Position numbers and translations under genes: made by a program. From positions 462,398 to 526,397 of the forward strand of contig CAJNDS010002170.1 in the NCBI GenBank assembly GCA_905221605.1: a stretch of 64,000 nt of DNA. The letters run 5' to 3'. Every line of letters begins with the position of its first letter. Within the stretch, counting starts at the first letter, position 1. Below the pieces are notes generated by a model that had not been told where the DNA came from, did no database searches, and worked only from the letters and a program-made list of their open reading frames with translations. The stretch comes from Symbiodinium natans. Taxonomy: Eukaryota; Sar; Dinophyceae; Suessiales; Symbiodiniaceae. Below, in pieces: positions 21,140-34,060 of this stretch.

Positions 21140-24100
21140 CGCAGATCCGCCCAGAAAACAGAGGTGACAGAGGGTGGTCCTTGTCCATCTTGTCAAGCAC
21201 CGGCTTTGCTTCCTTCAGGGACTCAGGATTGTGTAGGGCTTGAGTCAGTGTCTTTCCAAGCCTTTCTGAGTGCTGGCCCAAAACAAAAGGTCTCTCAAAC
21301 GGGTCCAGGGCGGGAACAGAACACGAAACACCTAATATATTCTCTTCTGTAACTCTGTCAACAACTCTGGACTCCAGACTTTATTCGGCTGTCCTTACAT
21401 GGAGTATATCGGACAATTTTGAACAAAAAACAGAATACATGGTAGCTTCTCTGAATCTTGGGGTCACTGTTCTAAGGCGGCCCAAAATAATTGGGGCACC
21501 CCAAAAGGGGCCAAGGGGCCATGACTACGTCATGTTGATTCTTGTTGTTTACGTGACTCCCCGGGCGACCTTCTCGACTCCGAGCGTTGAACGTGTGTAC
21601 GAATGCATTGGCATGACCGGCCATGTGCGGTCAGAGCTGTTGAATTATCCAAGCAAGGCAAGGCCTGGGGGTTCTTGGGTAAAGCTACCCCCAAATACAG
21701 AACAAGACACCAAACGCTCTTTATACCCATTTTGTCCAAGGCAAAGGGTTGCTGAAAGATTGAGGACACCCCCCCCCCCCCCCCCCAAAAAAAAAAAAAA
21801 AGGATGCCTACAACATAAGGAGTGTAAGTGAAGGAGAGAGCCCGGTAAGCTTCTGAAATACTTCCCCTCAACACGCAACGGCCCCCAGCTCTCCTCCGGG
21901 GGCAAGTTCTCGATGCCCATGAGGAAGGGTGCCTCATGGGATTTGCTTTCCGTGCTTCCAAGGTTCAAGATATTTATATACACATATATATATATATATA
22001 TGCATATACACACATTTACTTGCTTATTTATTTAGGCTTATATTTACATATACATATTTACACAGAATATTGCCGATAGCAAGGGTAATATACATAAACC
22101 CTCAGCCTCTGTCTCCCTCATCTTCTCCAGGATCTCCTCCACTGCCGCCAAGCGCTCGGCGGCCTTGCGGCGTTTGCCGCGTGAGCGCATCTTGCCACAT
22201 CTTGCCCGGGGCCCGAGGCTTGCGAGTAGAGCTTGGAAGAGAGGGGCGAAACACAAGCAACGGGAACTCAAAGAGCTCTACGTGCACCTGCAAGCACCCG
22301 TGTGTGGAGCTTTGCAGCGGTTTCATGCCGGAGCACGGGCGTGAGTCGCCGAACCCCCATCTCCCAGAACCTAAACTCTAAACCTTTTAAATGCACCGGA
22401 CAGCAAGCCTGGTTCAGAAGTGGCATCGCCGCCACCCGGCTCTGCGCCTCGTCGATGGTTTTCTGGGCCTGGCAAGAGTGCACCGGGGGCCCTAAGCCCT
22501 CGCTTGGCTCTGTCCCAAGTTCTTCAAGCGATGTGCAGAAGGATGGCACAAGGCCGAGAACACACATGGATTCAAGGCCCTCCCCTAACCTATACACCCT
22601 TGCTCCTTAGAGGTGCCTTGTCCAGTTGCACTTGGCAGGCCTGAGCCCGAGCCTGGCCGGAAGGCATCCCGAGAAATGGAGTTCGTTCTCGCGAGTTAGG
22701 CTTGGGGCTTGGGGTGTTAGGTCCACGCTTGAGGCTTCATGAGTCATTCGTGGCAAGTAAGGTTGCACGTGCCTTCAGCGGGGCGAAACGTTATGCACAC
22801 CGCTACCCTACGCATACCTTTAGTGGATGGATGGGGTGTTGGGTTTAGGGCTCCAGGGTGCAAGTGGTTTTTAAGCAGAGTTTTGGAAATCTTAGCTCTG
22901 AAAGAGTTGCCAAAGAGGGCTGCTCTTCTTAGGACACGCGAGGAGGCCTGCAGGTCGGACATCTTCTCCAGCATGGTGCCCCTGAGGCCCGTCGCCTGGT
23001 TCGGACATGGAGACAGAAGCGGCTTCGATTTTCAAAATCAATAAGACCCGCCCCACCCCAAATTGTTCAGAGGGCTTTTTGGGACGCGAGGTTCACTCTC
23101 TTGGGGAGGGGGAAGGGGGGGCTTCCGGCTTCGGCATCTGTTGGGTAAACCCCCTGAGCAGTCCCCCATCTCCTGGTGCTTTGGATGTGCTCAAAGGGGG
23201 CACTCCTCTGTTTTCCCCCCGAAAACCCCGAAAACCTTTATAGGGTCTTCTCTTCCCCCCCCCCCCCCCTCAAGCCCCCTTTCAAGCCCTATGAAAGGCG
23301 TGCTTCGAGTCGAAAGCCCCTCTCAAAAACTCCCCTTAGTTACTTGCCCCCCCCCCCCCTCTGCTTGGGGGGGCCTTGGCTGTGATGAGCCGGGCGATGG
23401 GCGCCAGCTTGGCCTTTCAGAGCCCCCTTGCGGCTTTTAGGGATTTTAGGGCTCTTTTGGGGCTTTGAGGGTTCTTCTCCCTCTCCACCCCCGAAGCCCT
23501 GAAGACCCATTCTTTATAGTGAGCTTAGGGTACCAGCTAGGGGAGCTCGGGGGGCTCTTTGGGGTCGGCATTTGCGGCTCACGGTGGTAAGGTTTCGAGT
23601 GTAGGGCTTTAAGGGCTCGGGCTTGTGTGTCTTGAGGGTTTTTAAGGCTCTTGGGGCACTTAGTGCTTAGCCTTGTTAATGCTTGGGTTGGGTTTGGTGG
23701 GTTTAGTTTTCGGGGTTCCGGGAGCAGGGTAAAAGGGAAAAAGGGGCTAAAGTCTTTCGGGTTTCACCGTCAGATGCCCCGTCAGGTAAGCGACATGCAT
23801 CCCATTTCCGCGGGCCTTGAGCCTTGACACGGAACATACTTGCCAGCACTCAAGCCAACCCTATAATCCGGTCCTCAAGCCCTTCTTCCTTGCGTCCTTC
23901 CTTCTTACCTCCTTCCTTTCAAAGGAGGTCCCACCAAACTCAGGGCGTCCTGTTCAAACACCTCGCTTTCATCTGGCAGAGGCAACCCTAAGAGTTCCTT
24001 AAGCAATGACACGTGCAAACCCCGACCCTCTTGAGGCAGGGTCCCCAGAAGGGCCTGCGCGATCCGCACGGCCTCTTTTGTCTCCCGGAGATCCGCGGGT

Positions 24101-25932
24101 GAGAGTTCCTTGAGGTCAGAGCTTGGGGTTCATGTGATCCCTAGACTGCCCTCTACATGTTTTTGATCGTCTCTGAAGACTACAGTAGTCTGGGGGAAGG
24201 CATCGATCTAGGCTCCTTCCCTCCACCCCCTCTCCTCCCCTCCCATGTGCGCGCATTTCGCACATGTATAGTCAGGCTGAAAGGCAAAGTATGGCCAAGG
24301 ACAAGGGCGGGTTCCTCGGGTTGGAGAGCAGCACGAGGCTTCGGACTTAGGGTTGGGCAGCAAAGGTTTGAAACTTTCCAGTCACCTGCTCCCCTCCCCC
24401 CCCCCCAGGCACTAAGTGTCTCAAACCCCCACAAACCCCGAAGCTCGCAGTGCCACTGTGGATCCTTGGGGGCAGTGTCCAATGTCTTGGCGACCGGCTC
24501 CGCCATGATGGCGGCCTGTAGGGTTGAGGGTCTCAAGACGGGACCCGAGTAGGGGTCGGTTCTGAGAGTCTGCCTGTAAGGTGGTAGGCCTCAGCTTGAA
24601 AGAGCCCGAGGGGTTAGGACTTGGGGTAGGCGTCCTACTAAGCTGGTTTCGTCAGAGCGGGAAGGAGACGTCTGACATCGACCCCGAATGCCTATAAACG
24701 CTACCAGTCTCCCCTCACACCCGCCTACTAAGCATCATGATCTCTGAGCAGCGGCGGGGTGGCTTGTTCTTTGTATGTCTGTGGGGGCCTTCTAACTGTG
24801 TTGCGCAGGCAATGTGCAACAGTGTGAACTTTCTTTCTGATGCCGTTGCAAGAGCATCAGGGACCCTGGATGTAGCCAGCAAAATCTGCGCCCCGAAAGA
24901 AACTTACGGCATATGAATGCTGAATCATCCTATAGCTCCAAAGCAACTTTCGCCGTCTGCGCCCCAAACCCACAAAATCTTGGCGAGCCTTGTCGCAGTC
25001 CATCTCTACTGTTGCCAGCCGGCTGGCCAAATCACCGAAAGCCTTGCTGGCCTGCCACAGTGCCAAATGCTTGGGGTCTATGCAAGGTCTTCCAGAACCC
25101 TTACAGCCCCAAACCAGACCCCCAAACCTCACAATAAACGCGAAGCACCAAATCCTAACCTCAAAGGTGGAGGAGATCGTTGCTGGCTTCGATGGCCGAG
25201 AATACGACTCCTTGATGGCTTCATGTTGATGGTTGAAGGCTTAGGGCGGAAGGTCCACAATGAAGCAGTCACGATAACACTTGCTAGCTGTTTGCCCTCA
25301 AAGCTTGGACACTGCCAAGGACTTGACGTGATCCAGGAGGTCGAGAGTCAACATGTCTACCCGCACATGTTGTCTCTGTCAAGCCGAACATCGAGCACAG
25401 CAAATCTGCGGACCCTATAAGCCGATACGGTTCAAGCGCTACAAGTGCTACCTTCCTACTGTAACCCCCCCCCCCCCCCCGCGCCAGCCCAGCCTAAGCC
25501 CTGAACTAGCCTGGAAGCCTAAACGCAGTCAGCTCGAAAGCGTCGTGCCTGGGCCGCTTGCTCGTAGTCTCGGCGTGCATTCTTGTGATCATCCAGCTTC
25601 TTCTGAGCTTCCTGGCCAAAACAGGCAACATGCTCAATGACCTGATGAGAATTAGGTCTATCGCTTGTCGGATTGATTGAGGAAACGCTGCCTAGCTTGA
25701 AACAGCGTTGCGATTGCACAATTTATGGGCTACCTCAGATTTCCCGCCCCTTAAGCCCTCTTAATGTTGGGAATGTATTGGTCGACGCTTAGGGGCAGGC
25801 AATCCCCAGAAGCTCTAAACCACCCACCCCCCGCTCCACCCCCTCAACCGAAGCCCCGAACCCCCCCCCCCCCCCCCAAAAAATCGGCTGTCCTGGAGTC
25901 GCTCTTTGAGCTGCTGCACCCCGGCGGTGAAC
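21140..25932 (-). CDS. Gene B, middle exons
   Basis: Exons with two defined ends: 25525-25641 (39 codons, IEHVACFGQEAQKKLDDHK), 25160-25210 (17), 24974-25069 (32, HLALWQASKAFGDLASRL) and 23909-24108 (66 codons plus 2, ELSPADLRETKEAVRIAQAL). The first three join in phase 0. Exons with one clear end: ~25885-25932 (FTAGVQQLKERLQ), ~24445-24515 (AAIMAEPVAKTLD), ~22920-22995 (LEKMSDLQASSR), 22404-22468 (AQKTIDEAQSRVAAM), ~22095-22185 (KAAERLAAVEEILEKM) and ~21160-21272 (HSERLGKTLTQALHNP). The composition matches the gene B 3' part. Phase between 24445 and 22.1 kb is unresolved, so assignment to a single gene is an inference. At 25160-25210 the plus strand also reads well (EEIVAGFDGREYDSLM). Confidence 0.5.
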
Positions 25933-26332
25933 TGTTGTTTTTTGTTTTTGTTTTAGGGTTTTTTGGTGTATTTTGGTTTTTTTGGGATTTAGGGGAGGGT
26001 TCCAACAACGTTGTTGATTAGGAGTCGGCCTTTAGGACAAGTGTTCACTTTCGTTTCGACGTTCCCTACCGATTTCGCAAGGTTATCAAGGGAGAACTCA
26101 CACTGAGAGTACCTCGAGCAACTTGTGATGAGCAGCAGCAATTCTGGCTTTTCTTCCCTTTGAGGTACATGGGTTCTTCTAGGATTCAGGGAGAGTTGGG
26201 ACATTTGGCCACGAACAACCCTAGACCCCACATTGCCTGGCCGAAAGTATCCCTGATGTTTCAGGAGTAGGAGTATAAGGGATCCCCAAGAGACAAAAAC
26301 TTTTGATCATCACCCCCCCAAAAAAAGAGCAC

Positions 26333-26364
26333 AAATTATATATATATATATATACACATATATG

Positions 26365-26412
<48 letters not shown>
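26333..26412. repeat. TA microsatellite
   Basis: Alternating TA with a few TACACATATATG interruptions. Shorter TA runs occur near 9808, 21980, 29292, 30248, 33300, 39080, 47950, 59260 and 60668, several of them next to poly-C or poly-G runs. Confidence 0.9.
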
Positions 26413-26413
<1 letters not shown>

Positions 26414-27580
26414 TTGCTCATAATACAAATTAGAACAAACATAATCAAGCAAAACATCGGGGTGTTTGGATTCGAGGTCTTCGGGCTTCGGGGGTGCCGG
26501 GGCCTGGTCGGAGGCCGCCAATGCGGTGACCTGGAGAATGCTCCCTCAACCCTTCAGGGTTTTGGGTTCAGGATGTTCCCCCTTATACTAGCAGTCCGTA
26601 ATGGGGATTGGGTGGGGGTCGCGAGCAGAAGCGAGTGATTTTCGAGGCGTAGAACAAACCGGGGAAACCGCGACGCCAGCTGTGGAGGTAAGGTGTTAGG
26701 GTTCAGGGTTCAGGGTTCAAAATTTAGGGACTACATACGATAGGGTTTGGGGTCTAGGGTTTGGGGTGTAGGATGCACGCAGTGTTTGATGGTTTCGCGG
26801 GCGCACTTAGGTTTTAGGCTTGGGGGTGAGCCCCCAACCCTAAATGCCCTTTTCGCTGGCTCCCCAGCCCCTGATGCCCAAAACCCCTTGACCCTGAGCT
26901 GAAGGAAACGGGTGACGAATCCCTGCGAGAGCCTCAAAGGTTGCTTGTTCAAGGCTTCTCCCCAGCAACTTTGAGCTCAAAGTTTAAGGCTGCAGCCTGT
27001 GGAGCTTACAGGGGAAATTCCCCGAGGCCCTCGACACGCTAATCCCTAAACCCTATCAACCCCATTAACCCCCAAGGCCCCTAAACCCGTATAAGCCGCA
27101 AACCCAGAACCAGAACTGCAAAAGGCCCGCCTCCCCCCCTCCCCGCCCCGTGCCCCCCCAAAAAGGCCTCCTTCTCTGCGCGCTCGACGTCCCGGGTCGC
27201 GGAGTCGAAGTTCAACTGGTTCTTTGGGGCGGTTTAGGGTCTAGGGTTCGGGGTTTGGGTGGGATGTTCGTGTGATTAGGTAGTAGGGTTGAGTAGGCCT
27301 GATTCGTGCCACGACTTTTTAGAAGCTGCAATGACAACCACAAACGGTAGAGCTACCTGCAACAACTCACATAACTTTCCCTTTCAGGGGGTATGTGCCT
27401 GTGGTTTACTACGTACTCTCGCCAAGGCTTCGGTCGTTTGCGGTCCGAACTCGCGCCTTCGCAGTCCGAACGCAGCGCTCGGTGTCGCGGACAGCATTGG
27501 CCTGAAGCTCCTGCTTGAAAAAGTACAACTTGTTGTTAGTGTCTTTTTTTGGTTGTTGTCGTATTACTATTGTTATTCTT

Positions 27581-27945
<365 letters not shown>

Positions 27946-28110
27946 TATTAGTACCAGTACGAGGACAAAAGTAAAACCACTGTATAAGAAACCACTGTTT
28001 AAGAAACTGAGCCCCTAGACCCGGGAATATTGGTCGATTTGCGGTTGCCTTCTAGCTAAGAAACTTAGGGTTTCTAAAAAATCCTGCCGCAACACCCCCC
28101 GGATCTACCC

Positions 28111-28567
28111 CAAAAACGCGCGGGAGTCACATTCTAGAGGTTTTCAGCCCTGAAAAGCTCTAAAACGTGACTCCCCCGCGCCTGCGGCCTGACCCTACCC
28201 GAAAAACGCGCGGGAGTCACATTCTAGAGGTTTTCAGCCCTGAAAAGCTCCAAAACGTGACTCCCCCCTACCCGAAAAACGCGCGGGAGTCACATTCTAG
28301 CGGTTTTCAGCCCTGAAAAGCTCTAAAACGTGACTCCCCTGCGCCTGCGGCCTGACCCTACCCGAAAAACGCGCGGGAGTCACATTCTAGAGGTTTTCAG
28401 CCCTGAAAAGCTCTAAAACGTGACTCCCCCGCGCCTGCGGCCTGACCCTACCCGAAAAACGCGCGGGAGTCACATTCTAGAGGTTTTCAGCCCTGAAAAG
28501 CTCTAAAACGTGACTCCCCCGCGCCTGCGGCCTGACCCTACCCGAAAAACGCGCGGGAGTCACATTC
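28111..28567. repeat. Tandem array of 54-bp near-perfect palindromes, 90-bp period
   Basis: Five full copies and one partial copy. Palindromes lie at 28122-28175, 28212-28265, 28285-28338, 28375-28428 and 28465-28518; a truncated copy starts at 28555. Each runs from GGGAGTCAC to GTGACTCCC and folds into two 26-base arms (23 of 26 paired) around a 2-base turn at TTTTCAGCCCTGAAAA. Copies are separated by a GC-rich linker containing CCTGCGGCCTGACCC; the second linker is 17 bp shorter, giving one 73-bp period. Copies are nearly identical, so the array is recent or homogenised. Confidence 0.9.
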
Positions 28568-28600
28568 GGGAACCCTTCCCACCGCCATTCCTGGAACATG

Positions 28601-28682
28601 GGTTTGGTCTAGTGGTATAGCGTACTCCCTTAAGAAATTAGTTTAGAAACCAAGCCTACCCTAGGCTCAAACCCCCCCCGGG
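28601..28682 (+). other. tRNA-like relic (possible Pol III promoter boxes)
   Basis: TGGTCTAGTGG matches an A-box and D-arm, and GGCTCAAACCCC about 50 bases later is close to a B-box. The stretch between does not form a normal anticodon arm, and the T-arm stem is poor because of a run of C. I read it as a decayed tRNA or tRNA-derived element, not a working gene. Confidence 0.25.
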
Positions 28683-29019
28683 TACATGGGCAATGGAAAC
28701 TAAGAAACTTAGGGTACCCTATCGCCGGAAAACCGTTTTCTTATACAGCGTTTTTACTGTAGCAACAACGACTACTACTACGAGCTTGGAGTTTCAGGCC
28801 GGGGACAATGGGGAAGGTTCAAACCAAAAGTCCCTGAAACCTAAACATTCCCAAGCCTTCAAGCACAAACATCCCCAAACCTCAGAACCGTAAAGCTTCA
28901 ACATCCCTCCCCAAGCCCAAAGCACTTATGTTGACAAAGGAAGACCTGGTGTCCCGCAAAAATTTGTTTAACGGGGTTAGGGTTAAAGGGCTTTGTCCCC
29001 TTCCCCGAGATGCTGCCAA

Positions 29020-30281
29020 GTCCTTCATGTCTTCAGTGGCCTGAAGCAGCTGCAGTTGACAGTGGTCAAAGTGGCATTCAACTCGAAAACTCGTTTCAGG
29101 CTCTAGGTCAGCCGGCATCCCATGACGTTCTGCTACACTGTGAGGAATTAACGGCCACCTGCGAGGGGATCCTCGAGATGTCTGGGCAGCATCAGAATTA
29201 CGAAAACTGAGTCTTTGTACTGTCTGATAGAACGTGGGCGCATAGAGGTGGGGGTGGGGGGTGGCGGGGGGGGGGGGGGGGGGGGGCAGCACATATATAT
29301 ATATATATATATATGTAATATTTCCGGAACAGGAATCAAAAGCATATGTGTATATATGCATATATGCACACGTATATACAGAGTCTTTATTCAAAGTATG
29401 TGTATAAATAAATATATGTCTACACTAGCTCAGGGCTGATTGTATCTCTCTAATCTCAGCCCGCCTCCAGGGCCAGAGGAGCTGCGAGGATGGCGATGCG
29501 CTCGATCTCGTCCTCGGAGTGAGCGACCTGGGAACGGCTGCTTTCGGGGGCGGAGAGGGCACCGATGGCTCAGGGATTTTCTTTTGGGGCGCGAATAGGC
29601 CTCGGGAAGTCTCTTAAGAGAGCTCCTGCTTCCAGTCCAGGGCTTCGAGTTTTGAGGCTCGGGCTTGGTCAGGAGTTTCTGCTTCTGCTGTTGGGCGAAG
29701 GGGTGGTGGCAGTGGGTGTGGTGGGGGGGTTGACTTTCAGGTATAGAAGGGCACATCATAGGAGATGTTTTGGACCAATGAGCATGTCAGTTAAGTTGTG
29801 GGTTTGGGTCTCAGGGTTGGGTGGAGAGTCGAGGTTGGATTTCTGGGATCTGGCGGTTTCAAAAGGGTAGGCGTTGTGCGATGGATGCCCTCCCTCCATT
29901 CCGGATGAGGAATTGATGGCCTCTTTCCGTCGTCGGAGAGTTTCTGCTAGGCTCCAACCGGTTGAAAGGTGTTCAGAGCTGAGGGGGCCATACCCTCACT
30001 TCTTTTCATTGTTTGTTAAGGTGCATTCCTTGACAAAAGGGACGTTGGGCTATCTCTGGAAACGGGTCTAAGCGCAACAGCCCAGAGCCCTCAAGGCCCT
30101 AAACATTCCGCCAGGCATCCTTCTGGTCCAAGCTTTGGAGAAGGCCTTCTATGTGGCTGGTGTCCTCGGAACAGACATGGCCGCGAGTCCGATGGCATGG
30201 TTTCGGTTTGGGGGGCTTTGACTCGTCGTGATTCTTATGAGAGAGAGATATATATATATATACATACAACTCGATTAGATT

Positions 30282-30312
<31 letters not shown>

Positions 30313-33145
30313 CATAGGGTTTGGGGGTGCAGGGGTGGCGAGTTTTCTCGGGGGCTTTAGGAACCCAATTCTTCGGCTTACCTTAAACCTTGAATCCTAG
30401 CCCTAGAGGGTCTGAGGCCAACTTGCGTGTGGAGGACCAAAAGGAGAGCCGATAGCCAGTCATCTCAACACACCTTCCCCGAGCCTACTTATAATCTTGA
30501 AAAAATGTGGAAGCGAGGGTGGAGAGGGTGGAGAGGGATGTAAGGTAAAGGATGGTAAAGGAGGGTGAAACATTAGGGTTATAGAGGTTCTGGGGGTTAT
30601 GTTTATGGTGTGGGGATGTGGGTTCAGGACTTCCGTAAACTTTACCCCATGAACCCCAGTTTCCGTGTGCCTGCTCCGCAGGCGCAGGCGGTGCCTGGGA
30701 CTTCGTCTCAGGGACCAAGGTTCTCAAAGCACCAGGAAACGACCACAACATCTTGAGCTTCGGTACATCTCGAATCCCCCCAAAACAGATAATGTCGAAG
30801 AACCTCAAAACATCCCAAACATCCCGCGACGACCTGCATGAGCGCAACTCGCCCTCACACCACGAACCCTGACGAAACCCCATGAACCAAAACCGCTGGT
30901 GAAGCCTGAAGCCCTAAACAGTGAAACCTCTAAATCCGATCCCCCAAGCCGAGCCAGCTGTCGACATCCCATACAACTATAAACCTAAACATGAATACGC
31001 TCCAAAGCTCTGCTTTCAATGCCCTATGAAGCTTGCAAAGCTCCACGCCCCATGCTCGCAAACTTAAACGCTGAAACTGTCTATCTCCACATAGCATATA
31101 AGCCAGCCCAAGACCCGAACCTCCCTGGACATCCCAAACAAATTCAACCCACAAATCTACAGACCAGACCCTAAAGGCCCTGAACCCTATACCCCCAGGA
31201 TCACCAGCCCCCAAAACGCTTTAAGCCCTGCCCCCCAACATACTAAGCCCGCAACCCCCGAGGCCCTGAACCCTATGCCCCTCAGGACCACAGGCCCCCA
31301 AATGCTGTAAGCCTTTGTTCCAAAACATCCTAAGCTCCTCATGCCCCTAAACCATCCACAGAAGGGATCAGAGAGAAGGTGGTACAAACACACTCCACTC
31401 ATCCACCAATACTAACCCCTAAACCCACAAACCCCTAAACCCCAAACCCCTAAACCCCAAATCCCTAAACCCCTTAACCCTGAACCCTACACTCCCAGGG
31501 GGTTCCGGGCCTTGGCCTCCTCGGCCAGCTCTTCTTCGGCACTTCGCCGCGCCTGCGGCTGGGGCTCGGGTTTAGGGGTTTTTTAGGGCTTTGTTAGGTG
31601 TTGCTAAGGTTTTTTTCTTTTTTTATGGGCTTGTTTAAGGGCTTTTAAGGGGCTTCTAGGGGCTTGAAGGGTTTTTAGGGGGGTGTTTTTTTTTCTCGGG
31701 GTTTCTAAGGGTTTTAAAGGGTGTTTGGGGAGGGGAGAGGTGATAAAACCCAAGAAAGAATGTCATGAGGGCTTATAAAGGGTATAAGAAAACGGTGCGA
31801 AGAGAGAGAAACCTTGAGCACCGAATCGAGGCTTGGGGCTTAGGGGGGTTTGGCGTCTAGGATACCAACACCCACCCTGTGCACATGTGGGTGTTGAGGG
31901 TTGAGGGGTTTAGGGGTCATTGTAGGGTTTAATTTGTTTAGTTTCGGCTTACGGGCACTATGCAATTGACCGATAGGGCATACCGGTACCCCAGATGAAA
32001 ATACGAGGTTTGGAGGGGCACAGGGCGTTCTTGGATTTAGCCACTAGTTTTCCCTTTCGGCTTGTGAAGTTTAACTCTTTCGCAGACATGCATCATTTGG
32101 TGTCAGATTGCAACTTTTTTGCCTCCATCAGTCATCCCCAGAACCCCCCCCCCCCCCCCCCCCCAACAGAGCGCACAAAGCCCAAGAGTTGAGAAGCCAC
32201 CAAAGAAGGCCGTGCAAGGGCCAAGAAGCCAAGAAGCCGAAAGCCAAACCGGCCAACGGCAAAAGGGGAAACAACGGAAAGCAGAACATGGAAGCGACAT
32301 CACACACGCGAAGACAAAAAACACCACATAGCCACACCAGCTGAAGGCAAACAGTGGGAAGCAAACAAACAAAACAGCAGAACAATAACAAGAAACACCA
32401 ATCGGAAAGCATTTAGGGTGCTCTATACTCCACCCCTACACTACAAGCCCCAACACACCTTCTGGTACAAGCCCCAACTCACCTTCTGGGGGGGCTTCGG
32501 GAGCTGCAGGGCTCCTGCCTTTGCGCGGATCTGGGCAGCCAAGGCCTTGATTTTGGCCTCGCGCGTCAAGTGCACGAGAATCCCGAGCTGTCTGAGGGTT
32601 AAGGGGGTTTGGGGTCTACACAAGGCTGGGAGGTTTCTTCCTAGACCCCATGAACCCTAAGAACCCTCTAGAGCCATCCAAGACGCGAGGTCCTGAAGCC
32701 CTTATGTGGGGCAGAGGCCCCACCAAAGTGAGAACACGAGCTTATAATTTTGGGGGTTCAGGGTCTGCTATTTGTAGAGTACATACAATGCAAGAATGTG
32801 ACAAAAGAAAGTATATTCCTCTACTTGGATGGTGGACGAACATCTCGGACGACAGTCCATGGACCTGATTAAACACCAACCCCAAACAAACCTCTTCCCG
32901 GTGCATCTGCATAGCAAGAACCCGATGCAGATGTGCAGAATGCTTTAGGATATGACGTTCGGTGAGTTGAAGCCACCGTCATCCTTCCTAAATCAGGTGC
33001 TGGCGCTGTCATACTTGAAACGCCCCAAAGCTTGTAAAATTGTAAAACCCAAGGTGCAAACCCGAAACCCGCTGCGGACCCCTGGGACCTGGCGGTCCGG
33101 ATCCTGCGCCGCACGGCTGGGCTCAGGCGCCTCTTGCTTCACCGC
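29020..33145 (-). CDS. Gene B, upstream exons
   Basis: Exons, 5' to 3': 33080-33145 (22 codons), 32483-32587 (35 codons, LGILVHLTREAKIKALAAQ, near-perfect donor AAG|GTGAGT), 31493-31552 (20 codons, ARRSAEEELAEEAKARN), 30105-30164 (20 codons, DTSHIEGLLQSLDQKDAW), 29461-29527 (22 codons plus 1, VAHSEDEIERIAILAAPLAL), ~29020-29129 (RHGMPADLEPETSFRVECHF). All successive phases agree, including the split Glu codon between the last two. These share helical, charged composition with the exons downstream, so I place them in gene B, but a gene boundary in the repeat-filled 26-29 kb interval cannot be excluded. The 5' end was not found; weaker candidates continue above 33.7 kb. Confidence 0.52.
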
Positions 33146-34060
33146 CTCAAGGGGGAAAAGAGAGGAGGGGGAGAGGGCACTGTCTACTCTACCCTCAGTA
33201 TCCTGAAAACTGTGTTCTGAACGATTCAGTTTTTGTTTGCATCCCTTGACAAGGTTCCTACATAACTAAGACGATAAACAAATTCAACCTACATACAGGT
33301 ATATATATATATATATATATATGTAAAGATCCCAGAGAGGAAAGTCCTCCAAAATAGGGTGTGCAACCCTCCGCTTGTGAACTGTGGGGGCGCCTGCAGG
33401 GGCCGGCGCAAGCTGGCGGCCTTTGCGGCGTGGGAAGAGGCATTTGGGTTTCAGCGCGTGTGTCCTTTGTTTTGGACTTAGTTCGGGGTTGATGAGTCTT
33501 TACGTAATCTCTTATAATAGACCCAAAGTGAAGGGAAATGCTTCACCTGTCGTTGTTGATTCCATCAGGTGGCTTTTTGCCGCAAGGTCGACGGCGACAG
33601 ATTGGCCGACGGCCGTGGGGCAGCATCCTACAAGAGGCTTCAACTGGTGTAACTTCATCTGCTGCCAGGCGCTCCCGATTGACATGAAGTTGGGGTGCGG
33701 GTGCATTTCCAAGGTGTGATCTGAACGGCAAGGTGGATTCGCAACAAATGCTGCAGTATTCGACTTCCAATATCCAGGTATGCTCCGCAGGACGGATGCT
33801 CAGGGGTGGGGGGTACTCGAGGAACTCTGTGGGAATCTGCGCAATACGTACTCTGCGGGTCTCGCGGCATCTGCAAGTGTGCACTCCAGGAAATCACACG
33901 GACTTCGAACTTATCGAATGTCAGCCCAGAGCCAAACCCCTCTCCGTCCCAGGTCCTCGAAGCTCATCGTGGTGCCCTGGTGCTTTGGGGCTGGGGCTTC
34001 TGAGGGCTTATCATACCAGGGTTCGAGCTTTTGGGGGTTTAGCCCTGAGCCGCGAATCTA

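Larger units (their letters stand above)
28056..28715. repeat. 16-bp direct repeats flanking the palindrome array and a tRNA-like stretch
   Basis: CTAAGAAACTTAGGGT occurs at 28056-28071 and again at 28700-28715, bracketing about 630 bp that include the palindrome array. This could be a target-site duplication or the ends of a larger repeat unit. Related AAGAAAC words occur nearby at 27.98 and 28.63 kb, so a local repeat origin is also possible. Confidence 0.6.
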
